DNA of 64,000 nt from Flaccisagitta enflata (GCA_965153355.1 OZ231127.1:95852001-95916000), one strand, 5' to 3'. Counted from the first letter of the stretch, positions 25,172 to 63,763 are shown. Notes: a model not told the origin generated them from the letters alone. Program-made: numbers and translations.

Positions 25172-25398
25172 AGTGGTCATACATGACTCGATTACCTTGC
25201 TCAATACGGCTTTTACGTGGGTATCACATCACTATTACTGAGTATATTTCCCAAGTTTGACGACTCTTTTATCCGATCAAAACAATGCGGAGTAGGATGA
25301 AGAGGAGGGGTAAAAGTGGTAATTGCCTATTTTCTTTCTTTTTTTTTCAAGAGGTAACTTCAACGGCTCACAGCTCCTTTACAAATTGGCAAAATGAC

Positions 25399-25457
25399 CT
25401 CAACTTGGGCTCATTTTAAAGAGCAGACACAGCTCTTTAAAATGAGCCCAAGTTGAG
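25399..25457. repeat. Perfect 26-bp hairpin with 7-nt loop
   Basis: The left arm 25399-25424 begins ctcaacttgggctcatttta. The right arm 25432-25457 is its exact reverse complement. The loop is agacaca. Function unknown. Confidence 0.9.
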
Positions 25458-25611
25458 ATTTGTAGCTTGATTCCTTTAGGAGCGACAGTCTTCCAAAGTT
25501 GATATTATTTTCAGTAAAATGGTAAAGACCCTCACAACATTGTGCTATTTTATCGCCTAAAAGAATTGAGCTATGGACCTCGATCGACATGAGCTCATTA
25601 TATAATCTAAC

Positions 25612-25775
25612 GCGGATTCACTATATCTCCACACACGGGTTGGCAGGGACGTCCAACCCCACCCCACACACACACATATACACATATCTAGAGCGATCGT
25701 TTTTATTACTTTTTGACTCAATAATTACGGACGGACTAACCAATGGATCAACAGACAAAGCCTCCTATAGAGTTG
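25612..25775 (-). mobile_element. F2 element, reversed
   Basis: gggacgtccaaccccacccc, cacacatatctagagcgatc, a tttttgactc stretch and a ggacggactaaccaatgg core. Confidence 0.5.
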
Positions 25776-25809
25776 TGACTGAAAATACTTAAGGGAAATC
25801 CAAACTCAT

Positions 25810-26277
25810 AAAGGCTGGATACACGGCAATCCAGTCATGGACTGCTGGACAGGAGCAGTGATGCAAAAACCACTCGCAATACAAAAATGTGACAGACTGA
25901 CGGATGTACCCACCTACCAAACAACACGGCAAGGCGTAGAGTCAGGTTTCCGCCACTTAAAAAGAAATTAGTTTGGATTTTTCGCTTGTTTCACAGGTGC
26001 GTGTGGGTCAGCAGGTGTTGTAATTGAGCACACTAGAGCATTTGGGCAGAAGCAGTCAGGCAAAAAAAAAAGATATAATAACAAAGCCGGATACATGGCT
26101 ACCCCAGTCGCGTGTGGGTGGGCAGGGGCTAAAATTGAGGTCACCAGATCATTTGGGCAGGAGCGGTGAGGCCAAAAAAACCTAAAACACAAAAAAGTAA
26201 AGTGTGACCGACGGACCAACGGACCAACGGACGGACCGACCGACAGAGCGGGGTGTAGAGTCGCGTAGCATGTGACT
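25810..26277 (-). mobile_element. Two F1 elements in a row, reversed
   Basis: Tails lie at 25810 (aaggctggatacacggc) and 26092 (caaagccggatacatggc). Heads end at about 25962 and at 26277 (gtagagtcgcgtagcatgtgact). A further partial tail begins at about 25985. Confidence 0.6.
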
Positions 26278-26334
26278 AAAAATGATATGGAACCAACTGA
26301 CAATCTGACCAATTAATCAATCAAGCGAGGCCTG

Positions 26335-26660
<326 letters not shown>

Positions 26661-26808
26661 CAGACAGTGATCTTACCCGATCATGCTCAATCTCGCTCGA
26701 TTTCATGCAAACAAAAAGAAAATGCAATGGATCAAAGGACAGATGGACCAACAGATGGACGGACAAAGCCTGCGAGGATGCATCTTATTAGTCATACAAG
26801 GATCTTAT

Positions 26809-27275
26809 ATGGTCAGTGGTACCCGATGCCCTGCTTGAAGTGATCCGGTTAGGAAGTGGAGTGAGAGCAGAGCAGCAGCCCTAAAGGGCCATGGTCCTGT
26901 AGAACACAGGAGTGAATTTCCAGACGTCCTGAGGCGTATACTTCAGGCCTTAGATAACCGATCTACGCCACTGAAGGCAAATCGGAGGGCTGGAGAGCAG
27001 AATTTATGCTTGGAGATCAGTTTGGATGTTTGGAGGGCAATTTTGATGTTTAGAGGGCTGATTTGATGTTTGGTGGGCTGATTGAAGGTCTGCAGGGCAA
27101 ATTTGAGGTCTGGAGGGTATATTTGACGCATGGGGGGCTAATTCGAGATTTGGGAGGGCTAATTTAAGGCCTTGATGGTCAATGGGGGGGGGGGCGGATG
27201 GAAGGATGGAAGGACGGACATCTGGAAATTCCCTCCTGTGTTCTACAGGACATCGACCCTTTGGGGCCGCTGCCC
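26809..27275. repeat. F3 foldback element, reversed
   Basis: The tail is at 26809 (tatggtcagtggtacccgat). The arms cctgtagaacacaggagtg and ctcctgtgttctacaggac surround 18- to 20-bp gatttgatgtttggagggct repeats. It ends ggggccgctgccc. Confidence 0.65.
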
Positions 27276-27467
27276 ATAAAGGGCCACCATGGGTAAAAAC
27301 TGCCTTCAAAGGATCAAAATGCTGCTTGGTTTCGGCTACCGTAAAGTCGTAAACCTGGGATTTTTTTGGACATGAATCTGTTGGTCCATCCATCGGTCAG
27401 ATGGTTCGTTATATAATGAAGTTCAAAATGAAATTTGCATTTTGGGTGCTGCGGTTGTGATTGAGTG

Positions 27468-27613
27468 TAGGTGTGTGTGTGTGTGTGTGCATGTGTGTGC
27501 ATGTGCATGTGCATGTGTGTGTGTGTGTGTGTGTGTGTCTGTGTCTGTGTGTCTGTGTGTGTGTCTCTGTGTCTGTGTTTCTCTGTGTGTCTGTGTGTCT
27601 GTGTGTGTGTCTT
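27468..27613 (+). repeat. (GT)n with GTCT interruptions
   Basis: Imperfect GT/GTCT run. Confidence 0.95.
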
Positions 27614-28028
27614 GGTCATTGACATTATCTTTGTCATCTTCGTCATCATCACGTTTCCCGACTCATAAGATCAAATGCATTCACGTTTAGTTAAGTTTGT
27701 AGTTTGTAGTGACGTGTACTCAGCCTATATTACTTATCCTATCAACGCATTACATGATATTTTACCCTTGCCGGCTGTTTGCACAAGCATAAAAACGGAT
27801 ATGCATAATCTACAAGCTTGCAAAATAAAAAAAATAAACAAAAAACAAAACGAATATAAACAAGAAAAAAAAACAACCACTACCTTCATCTGCATATCTT
27901 ACTCCGCAGGGTTTTCAGATGCTTAAAAAGGGAAAACCTTTGAGAGAAATGCTACTTGGATGTAGTGGATGGCCCATGTTCATGCCGTAAAGACCAAGAT
28001 GAAAAGGTCAAATAGTGACCACTCTAGT
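27614..28028. other. No gene seen
   Basis: A/T-rich unique sequence. Confidence 0.6.
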
Positions 28029-28156
28029 GGGCAGTGTCCGACAGGACATTGGCCCTTTGAGGCCGCTGCCCTGCTCTCACTCCACTACTTCACTTGATCA
28101 CTCCAAGCAGGGCATCGGGTACCACTGACCATGTGCGATCCTTGGATGACTAGTTT
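28029..28156. repeat. F3 arm and tail
   Basis: gggcagtgtccgacaggaca through gaggccgctgccctgctctc to ggatgactagttt, close to 11545-11693. Confidence 0.6.
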
Positions 28157-28750
28157 AACTATCAAGCAGAGGAAAAGATGGAAAATAGAACGAACAGACT
28201 AGAATTAAGGATCAGGTCTACCTCATGAAGTGGATTTTGATAATTCGAAGGATATCTATGAGGGGTCCGGATGAAACACCAGTTAGAGCTCCCAATGCTC
28301 TAGTCCTCATTCTAGCTTTTCTGTTATAAAGTAATTTGTCCAACTCCATATGTAGTCCCATGGATATCCGATTGCCGTGGGACAAAAAAAAACTATGAAC
28401 ATATCTAGTTAAATACTGAGGCCAGTAACCATGTAGAAATAAAAATCTATAGTCATGTTTAACCATGAATGAGCAAGGTAACAAGTCGTCATCACATTGA
28501 ATCCCGATGCAACGCTCTTTGCCTCCAAAGAATGAGGCGTTGGAAGTTGCAGCAGAAAAAAACACCCAAACAACGCTGTAAATCAGCTTTAACGCAAAAC
28601 AAAATAACGGTCAACGGATTTAACGAGAGAAAAAATAACAGATAACGAGAAAAGATAACAAGAAAATGTTGGTCATTAATTTCATAAATAAAACCAAAAG
28701 TTTGCTTAGAGAACGACCAAGAATACTCTAAACTGAAATGTTCATTTTTT
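28157..28750. other. Unique sequence sharing a segment with the 5-kb element
   Basis: 28262-28358 (gtccggatgaaacaccagtt ... caactccatatgtagt) resembles 38917-39005. The minus-strand frame 28218-28565 is open but unsupported. Confidence 0.45.
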
Positions 28751-29328
28751 GGGCAGCGGCCCCGAAGGGGACGAAGTCCTGTAGAACACAGGGGGACTTT
28801 CGTTCGTCATTCCGTTTGCTCGTCCCCCCAGGCCCTCTCAAGCCCAAAATCTGCCCTCTCAGGCATGAAATCTGCCCTCTCAGGCCTGAATTCTGCCCTC
28901 TCGAGCCTTGAATCTGCCCTCTCAGGCCTAAAATCTGCCCTCTCAGGCCTGAAATCTGCTCTCTTAGGCCTGAAATCTGCCCTCTTAGTCCTGAAATCCG
29001 CTCTCTTAGGCCTGAAATCTGCCCTCTTAGGCCTGAAATCTGCCCTCTCAGGCCTGAAATCTGTTCTCATAGATGGCCTGAGAGGGCAGATTTCAGGCTT
29101 GAGAAGGTTAATTTCAGGCCTGAGAGGGCAGATTTCAGGCCTGAGAGGGCCTGGGGGGAACAGACGGATGGACAAACGGAGGGAATGACAAACGTAAGTC
29201 CCGCTGTGTTCTACAGGGTTTCGTCCCCTTCGGGGCCGCTGCCCTGCTTCCTCTCACACCATTTCACAATCACGCAAAGCAGGGCAACGGGTATCGCTGA
29301 CCACATATTGCCCTTGGGCGACCAGTTT
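28751..29328. repeat. F3 foldback element, best preserved
   Basis: The left arm 28751-28835 (gggcagcggccccgaagggg) pairs with 29155-29244. Between them are 21-bp units ctctcaggcctgaaatctgc, about ten in one orientation, then three reversed after 29072. The tail 29245-29328 ends gggcgaccagttt. Confidence 0.8.
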
Positions 29329-29594
29329 CGTAATGCGACTAACTTGAATGTCGGGATGCGGGACAATGTTCATTCACAACTTCATTGTAAAAACGACGAT
29401 AAAATCAAAAGTTGTCCCGTACACAAAACCTTAGATTGATTCACAACTAAAATCTCAGCATTTTACATATCCGTGAATGTATACACATCATATATCCGGG
29501 CTATGTAATAGTAAATCATGATATTAATCACCTACGCTAAATATATGACACATGTGACTAAATTTCCATACAAAATGGTATACATATGTATACA

Positions 29595-29959
29595 CCGGGG
29601 TGCCGATTCAGGGTAGCAGGGTAGCAATGCTACGCGGCAGGACAGCCGCCAAGCACGGCAGTTGTGACAGATAGTGGGGAAAACAAATCGAAAATTGGAA
29701 ATGAGGATAAAAGAGAGAAAAAGATGAATACCAAAAGACATTTTTGACATAAGTGGGATGTAAATTTTATGAAAAACCAGATAAATTTGATGTAAAACCT
29801 GTTTTAATGATTGTATATACGTAAGTAAAACCATTATCAAATAAGCTTCACAGGGCTAGTTTTGTAAGAAAACAGAGGGATATCATTGGTAAAGAATGTG
29901 CGGCAGCCTTGGTAGGAATTTTCATGCTACGCGGCAGCTTTACAGAATCGGCACCCCGG
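29595..29959. mobile_element. MITE with 15-bp terminal inverted repeats and 8-bp target duplication
   Basis: The ends are CCGGGGTGCCGATTC and its reverse complement. TGTATACA stands on both sides (29587-29594 and 29960-29967). An internal inverted stretch, ATGCTACGCGGCAG, is repeated near both ends. It lies 51 bases after the DNMT1 stop codon. An 8-bp duplication suggests the hAT superfamily. Confidence 0.8.
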
Positions 29960-30010
29960 TGTATACATATAACCTACGCCCGTATATCTCTCGGCCAACA
30001 CACAAATGTT

Positions 30011-57112
<27,102 letters not shown>

Positions 57113-57137
57113 CTGTTTTAGACAAAAATGGCGCGGT

Positions 57138-57243
57138 TTGGCAGGAGCAGTAAATGCAAAACCGGGACGTAATTTAGAATGTGACGGACGACCGATGGAC
57201 GGACCGACCGGACACGGCAGTGTAGAGTCGCGTGTCCGCGACT
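57138..57243 (-). mobile_element. F1 element, tail truncated
   Basis: Reversed, the head is AGTCGCG-gaca-CGCGACT. It sits in the intron upstream of exon 57112. Confidence 0.7.
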
Positions 57244-57604
57244 AACAACTGTGTCGGTAATAATGCAGTAAAGATACCTCTTTAAAACAATTCTCACTGT
57301 TTTCTAAGATTTTCCATGAAAATTTTGCAATTTTAAGACCATTTTACTGTACCAGGCATGCAATTTGAAGACTGATTCTTTAAGATAGTATGAGTGGGCT
57401 CACATGGCACATGTCAAAACAGATTTTTGGTTAAGAATGGATAATTTCATATAAAAAAACTGTGCAAAAAAATGATGGAACAAGAGTGTCAAGATACGGT
57501 TCATGACGTCTTATTCATATATTTCTAGCGAGAGAGTCAATCTTGTTTATAAAATCAATCAATCGATTACCATTGATACATAATGACCTAATGAAATAAC
57601 TTAC

Positions 57605-58395
57605 GGTAATAAAACTCCGCCGGTTTGGCGAGTCTCTTAGGATGTCGGTCGTCGCAGCGAATCTCCGGCACCGCGCCGCAGCCTTGGCATTCCACCGCCG
57701 TCTCGTCTTTCCGCTTTTTCTTCTCCTTCTTCAAAGATTCTTCCACGTCATTCTTCACGCGCTCACTCAAGACCGGTCCCAATTTCTCCGTCAACGCCCA
57801 AATCTTCGGCGCCACGTTGGCGTCAAACGGAATGGACGCCGAGAAAGGGCGGCGCTCTTCCTCGGCAGGTTCCGGGGTCGACATTTGCGGAGGCGGCGTT
57901 CGCGGGGAAGAAGACGTCGTCGACTGCGGCGCCGGCGGAGGTGGAGGAGGAGGAGGTGGGGGTGAAGAGGGATACGTGGAGGACGGCGCAGGTTGAACGG
58001 TGGAAGAGGAGGAAGAAGCCGCAGCATCAGCGGCAGCGCTAAAGGAAGACGAAGAAGCCGCAGCTGGCGTGGGTAAGTTGCCCGACTTAAATTTGTCCTT
58101 GAGCGCCGTCGTGAACCAATCGGCGGTGTTATCCAGCCGCTGGCGAAACAAGGCCCTTGATTCTTCCGGTTTGGACTCATCCTCGACGCCTTTTTGGTAG
58201 ATCTTGAATTTTTTGTCAACATCGTCGACGACTCTTTGGTATTCCTTGTGTCCAAGTCGTTTTGCGTATTTCTCCAACGTGGGAATGAGAGTTGGGTCGA
58301 AGGCGACGGCTTTCGGGAACAGATGCTTGCGTTTATCCTTGTCTTGGGAAGATTGCGCGAAGGATGCCAAAACGCCAGCCGTCGACATGGATGAC
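57605..58395 (-). CDS. Upstream exon, probably N-terminal extension of the DNMT1 transcript; unknown domain
   Basis: I do not recognise this exon. It encodes about 263 residues beginning SSMSTAGVLASFAQSSQ. A charged, probably helical segment (FDPTLIPTLEKYAKRLGHKE) is followed by Ala/Ser and polyproline runs, a second charged helix (ALTEKLGPVLSERVKNDVEE), and a CQGC...C motif near the end. The acceptor ttccccccacag and the donor TACC|gtaagt are good, and phase 1 matches the next DNMT1 exon. It may instead belong to a separate upstream gene, with ATG at 58388-58386. Joining to DNMT1 is inferred from phase and spacing only. Confidence 0.65.
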
Positions 58396-58429
58396 CTGTG
58401 GGGGGAAGGAGACATTTGTGAAATTATTC

Positions 58430-58950
58430 TTTAAATTTTCACTTTGCATCGTTACAGTTCAGTTGAATAAGGCAATTGTGTCAACCATACCAATGCACAA
58501 CAGGCAAAACACAAATTCAGTTAAAGAAGACGACTGTGTCAACCATAAGGCATAACAATGCAAAACCGGCAACACACAAAACCAATCAAATCAATACAAT
58601 GATGGATTTATGTTAAAATCAATGGAATTCTGGATAATGAACTGTTACAACAGACACAAGAGGCACAAGAGGCACCTCTAAATGAAAACAAGTGTTTTTT
58701 ACAATAACACACGCTCTGTGACAGAACTACACCCTACCTCCTTTCCTTCCCTTTCTTCAACTTATATCACCTTAAAATACCCTAAAAGTAAAACGTCAAA
58801 GAATCAAAAATGTGACCGACGGACAGACTGACAAGACAACGTGTGGAGTCGCCTCCATGCGACGGACAAATCCTGAGCCCGAGCGCGGGCATGGAATCGT
58901 TTCATCGGTAAATCTATAAGTTTTCAACAACTGTAGGCTAATCCTCAATC
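58430..58950. other. Intron, no gene seen
   Basis: A short direct repeat (gtgtcaaccata at about 58478 and 58533) and an F1 fragment. Confidence 0.55.
58795..58866 (-). mobile_element. F1 fragment
   Basis: aatgtgaccgacggacagac then gtggagtcgcctccatgcgac, a head with a partial stem. Confidence 0.5.
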
Positions 58951-58993
58951 AAAAATAGCAATTCCTTCGATTTTGCAGCGGCAAGAACTGTAC

Positions 58994-59512
58994 CTTCTAT
59001 CGCCAGCGGAGGAATTCGCTTCATCGTCGATGAGCGAAGAATTATTCAAGGTGGAAGAGACGTCGAGCGCCGACTCTCTTCGCTCCCTCTTCACGCTCGA
59101 CGACGAAGTCGATCTTCCGTCACCGCCGTGACGTTTGGACGAAGACGATGCAGGCGCAGCGCTGACGCTTTGATGATCTCGATCTCTTTCTTTCTTCACT
59201 TGAACGCGGTCATTTCTTGACATCGTTGAAGGCGTTGTCAAGGTTCCGCCGCCATCCGCCATCGACGACAAAGGCGATCGTCGGCCTCGGGTCGTCGACG
59301 TCGATGGTGATCTCTCGCGTTTGACGCCGGCGGCGGCGGTCGTCGACGGAGAATCACGAGCCGTCGACGGAGAATCACGAGCCTCTTGTTTGACGATGGA
59401 GGATGATCCTCCACGACCACTGCCGCCGTCCACGCTGCCGCCGTCTTCATCGCGTCGACCACCGCCGGTGAAATACTCGTCTCGAGTACGACACTCTTTG
59501 ATTCTTAGTAAC
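58994..59512 (-). CDS. Upstream exon: Ser/Arg/Asp-rich, repeated VKxE motifs
   Basis: The exon begins LLRIKECRTRDEYFTGG and then becomes low-complexity Gly/Asp/Ser. It carries VKQE, VKRE, VKKE and VKRE, each fitting the SUMO consensus psi-K-x-E. It is probably a disordered nuclear segment. The acceptor is ttggctcag and the donor AG|gtacag, phase 2, compatible with the next exon. No family was recognised. Confidence 0.6.
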
Positions 59513-59646
59513 CTGAGCCAAGGGAAAATTGAGAATTTTTAGGATTTTTCCCACGTTCAAATCAAATATCACTCCCGTTTATACATATGTACATTTATCA
59601 CTAACAATAACACTAAGATCAATATCTCGCATATCGATCAATTAAC

Positions 59647-59789
59647 CTAGACGCGATATCGCCGCCTCCCGTTCCCGCAGCGGCATCTCCAGGATATCTG
59701 CCAAAGGAAAACGCGTCGCTTTGACGTTCCTCTTCATTCCTCACGACTTCTCTTTTCACCCACACTTTGGGCATCCTCATCGCCATCGC
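59647..59789 (-). CDS. Upstream exon, unknown
   Basis: This 47-codon exon reads AMAMRMPKVWVKREVVRNEE and ends GGGDIASR across the junction. It contains another VKRE. The acceptor is gcaacag (phase 0) and the donor AG|gttaat (phase 2). Both neighbours agree in phase. Confidence 0.6.
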
Positions 59790-60043
59790 CTGTTGCAAAT
59801 GTTATTGAAGGAATGAAGTGCATTGGTATCGTTTAGAAAGATTCCTCACGGAGTACAACTGAAATTGAACGTAAGGTGGCAAAGGGTTTTTTGAGACGAA
59901 TCAAAGGTTGTTGCATTCTTGGGTTTGAAATATGATTTTGTAAGAAGAAAAATGTCAAATAATCCGGCAAAAGCCCAAAGTTTTGACAATGAAGTAAAAA
60001 AAGAAGTTAAGTAGCTAACAAACGTAGTTCATTCCCGCCTTAC

Positions 60044-60313
60044 CTGTTGCAAGTAATCCCAAGATTTGCAGTCTTGTAACTTTTTCGGGTCGCAGAGGAC
60101 GTCAAATCTGATGGCCCCGGGGCAAGAGAGAGGATCTTGACCATGATACAGGCGAAGATCGATGTTTTGATTCTCGTCGGGGCCGACTTTGACGTAGATG
60201 GTTTTGAGCGCTTTCAGGATGAAGTCGACGTACAAATCCCGCATGCGAAGGTCCGCCTGCCTTTTACGCTGCTGTTCCGGCGAAAGCTCGTCGTCGGATC
60301 GAGGAGACTGAAC
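60044..60313 (-). CDS. Upstream exon: folded domain of unknown family
   Basis: The exon encodes VQSPRSDDELSPEQQRKRQA, then LYVDFILKALKTIYVKVGPD, then LRLYHGQDPLSCPGAIRFDV and SWDYLQQ. It has a balanced, globular composition unlike the next exons. The acceptor is caacacaacag and the donor CAG|gtaagg, both phase 0. I cannot name the domain. Confidence 0.65.
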
Positions 60314-60957
60314 CTGTTGTGTTGAGAAGATTCAAGATTGAAAAAAAACTATTGTAAAGCGACATACTGGTAGATGAATATTCGGAAAGAAACAAAGATA
60401 GATAAATAGATTGATAGTTTCAAAGGCTAGATTGACAGAAGGATAAATAAATCTAGAGGGATAGATTGATAGAAGAAAAGATTGATAGAAGGGTAGGATA
60501 GTATGATATGGAGTTAGGCAAACCGGTTGATAGGAGGATAGGTCGGTAAGATAAAATGACCGGTTGATAGGTTAATAGGAGGATAGATCGATAAGAAGAT
60601 TTATAGGGTAGGTTCATCGTAGGAAATAGTGATAGATCCATGGAAAGATTGATAGAAACAGAAATGTTCAGTGGAATAAAGATGCTATACAAATGCAAGC
60701 AGGGTGGCAAAAAAAATGAATGCAGAGATAGATGCACAGGCCAAGCGATACGCAGTAGTGAGTAAACTATCCACAGACCAGCAAATACAGCACATGTGAA
60801 TAAAGTAAAGCATACAAGGAGCAAACATGCAGGCCAACAAGCAGATAGAGAAATATAAAAGAACAACATGGACATTTGAAGAAAGTTTTTGTGTTGCACC
60901 TGCAGGCAATCATACACAGACAGGATCATTCACAAAAACAGATAATTCAAAAAGTAC

Positions 60958-61269
60958 CTCTCCATCTTCGGGCGGTTCCTTTTCGCGATTTTTGCGTCTG
61001 GTGTTGGCGACAAGGACGTCATTGAGATACAAAGCCGTCTTGATGATGTTGTCGTTGTGCGGCTGCACTTGCGTCGTCACTTTGGCCGTCACATTTTCTT
61101 TACGGAAAATGACGTCTAGTTCGGCCCGGATGTCTTCCATCGATTTGAGCTTCAACGTGCATTCGGCGGACATGCGAGTCTTCCACAGGAGGCCGCCGAA
61201 ATGCGCCTTGACTGCTAGTAGAACGTTGGCCACATCACGAGTCGATCGAGGTGCCGCGTCGATCAGTTC
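60958..61269 (-). CDS. Most upstream exon recognised: folded domain of unknown family
   Basis: The exon encodes ELIDAAPRSTRDVANVLLAV, then CTLKLKSMEDIRAELDVIFR and DNIIKTALYLNDVLVANTRR. It continues without a fold break into the 60313 exon. The acceptor caacaacag is preceded by a long pyrimidine tract. The reading frame also stays open up to an ATG at 61407-61405, so a first coding exon of 60958-61407 (start MSFVPSSPSATL) is an alternative. I favour the acceptor. Confidence 0.6.
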
Positions 61270-61404
61270 CTGTTGTTGAAACAACGACGGGAAAAGGGGA
61301 TCGAAAGGATGATCAAGATAGTTAGTGGAAAGAGAGGGGGGGGGGGGAAGGGGCGACATGATGTGGTTAGACAAGGTAGCACTTGGCGATGATGGAACGA
61401 ATGA

Positions 61405-62650
61405 CATGATGAATATAAATTACATATCGATGAAGGATTGCTATAGAAGTATAGTAAATGATAAATGAACGTAAAAGGAAAGCTTAAACGATTCTTGACT
61501 CGTCGTACAACGTAGGAAAAATGAAAAGCAGAAAATGAAATCGATATTTCCTGAGGCGGATCACCCAATAGGCTTAATAGGCTTAAGCCTAGGGCCCCGC
61601 GCCTCAGGGGGGCCCCGCGCCTGCCAAAAAAAAATGAAAAAAAGAAAACAAAGAAAAAAAAGACAAGACAGTAACTAGAGAAAAGAAGAAAGAAAAAGAA
61701 GAAAGCAAGAGTAGAAAAAAAAAATGAAAAGAAAAAAAAGAGTAAAAGAACAAAAATAAGATCATTAAGAATTGTGATCTGCATGAGATGGTAAACAATT
61801 GCAGATGTATTATTCAAAACAGAAACTTATAAAAGATCATTAACAAATATCTTGTACTTTTTTAAAGAAAAAAATGGCATAAATGACATTATCAGCTTTG
61901 AAAACAATTTTTAGATTTTTAAAGCTAGGAAATTTCCCTCCTATATATTCTTTGTTGAGTGGAGACGTTATGAGACGCGCTTGGAGACGCAACCCGTCCC
62001 CATTGAATAACATGGGAAACTCTTATTTTCTTTTTGTCTCTGATATTCGAGCATCCATGATAAGATTTTTTCTTTGGCACAAATTCATCTGGACTGCAAA
62101 AAAAAAAAAGCGCGTTCATTTCCCTAGTGGTTAAACTCGTGACACTTAGAAAACCTTTTAAAATGCCTGTGACAGTAAGGAAACCATCTTGGCAGCATGA
62201 TGGAGAGGAGGCTTATAGATAGTCCCTAACATGACGCTGCCTAAGAATTCGTAGTTATTTTCTCTGTGTCTCCGCATGATATTTTTCAAAATGTAACGAT
62301 TAACGCTAGGAAAACAAGCGAGAGGACAAGACTGGAACAATCATAAATGCTTTCCTCACTGAGACGACTGAATAATCTTGTCAGCAACATTGATAGGGCA
62401 AATCAATGTCAAAAATTCTTAGTGGAGATTCAACTGCCGCTGCTGGTCAAACGAGTGGGCGATCATTACGTTCAAGGAAATGATGTTTCCCAATCCCGCC
62501 GTCGAACTTTGACCGTGAATGTCATCATTTGTTTGATAGATTTTTGTTTGATAGATTTTTGTTAGTTTCATTGCATATCATTAAAAGGATTTGTCTTACG
62601 TGTTATCAAGAGAAGTAGAAAATGTAAACATAGATTGTCTCTTTGCTGAC
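61405..62650. other. No gene seen; A/T- and purine-rich
   Basis: A palindromic stretch at 61567-61620 (taggcttaagcctagggccc) is followed by an A/G-rich run to 61745. No exon with good borders was found, so further 5' exons of the unknown gene, if any, were not recognised. Confidence 0.6.
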
Positions 62651-62749
62651 TATTGCCATTGGCCAGTTTTCAAAGAATATGCCATGTTGAAGTCAAAGTG
62701 GGCCTAAATTTTTTTACCTTTTTACTTTCTGGTGGTCTCCAACTCTTTC

Positions 62750-63305
62750 CTCATTTTCTGTCTGTCTCCATCATCATCCTCATTATTATCTGTCTCTATC
62801 TTTCTCCTCATTATTATCTGTCTCTATCTTTCTACTCATTTTCTGTCTGTCTCTATCTTTCTCCTCATTTACTGTCTGTCTCCATCTTTATCCTCATTTT
62901 CTCTGTGACTCCATAATTATCCTCGTTTTCTGTCTGTCTCCATCTTTCTCCTCATTATCTATTGGTCTCTATCTCTATCCTCATTATTTGTCTGTTTCTA
63001 TCTTTCTCCTCAATTTCTGTCTGTCTCCGTCTTCATCTTCATTTTCTGTTTGTCACTATATTTTTCCTTATTTTCTCACTGTCTCTATCTTGACAGATAA
63101 AGATGGAGACAGACGAAAAATAATGATAAAGTTAAAGACAGCCAGAAAATGAGGAGAGAGAAGGAGACAGACAGAAAATGAGGATAATGATGGAGACAAC
63201 CAGAAAATGAGGGTAGAGATGAAGACAAACAGAAAATGAATATGGGCAGAAACCGGGGAAAAAGATGGAGAGAGACAGAAAATGAGGGAAAAGATGGAGG
63301 CAGGC
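62750..63305. repeat. About 27-bp minisatellite with an inversion
   Basis: tctgtctccatctttatcct units run to 63090, then reverse-complement units (gagacagacagaaaatgagg) run to 63305. Forward units resume at 63845-64000. Confidence 0.85.
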
Positions 63306-63560
63306 GAGCAGAAATCAATCCTCTGTCTTGGACATACTTATAAATGGTGATAAGTCCGAGATCTGAGCCAAGGTGAAAATCTTACCTTCCCAAGACACCC
63401 TCAACTCCTAGGGTAAGACCTCAGGGTCACATCTCAACCCGGTTTATTTAAAAGTTCATCCCTGAGGAGAGTAATGACATCTAAACAAAGTGACTGAGCT
63501 ACCTTCACAAATTTTGTCAGAACATGGTGAGTCCTAATAATAAGGTGAAGACTGGTGACA

Positions 63561-63763
63561 AGAGGGGCTAGCGGGGTTAACTCATATGTTAAGCTTGTTT
63601 CAGCTGTTCCCCAGATCAACACCCCAATTTCACCAAAAGCCCCTTATATATATCCATATATATATATATATATATATAGGCCTACCACAGAGAAACAGAG
63701 AGATCCTCTGCAGATAACAAGTAAAAATGGTTTACAATGTTTTTCAACCCCGCTAGCCCCTCT
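63561..63763. mobile_element. Small inverted-repeat element with (TA)n core
   Basis: AGAGGGGCTAGCGGGGTT at 63561-63578 is perfectly inverted at 63746-63763. The core has atatatatat. Confidence 0.7.

Noticed and set aside
57625-58434. Several plus-strand frames over the 57605-58395 exon
   Set aside because: GC-rich shadows. The minus-strand frame has the splice borders and matching phases.
61263-61817. 184-codon Phe/Leu-rich minus-strand frame
   Set aside because: It is derived from an A/G-rich stretch and a pyrimidine tract. No domain or splice support was seen.
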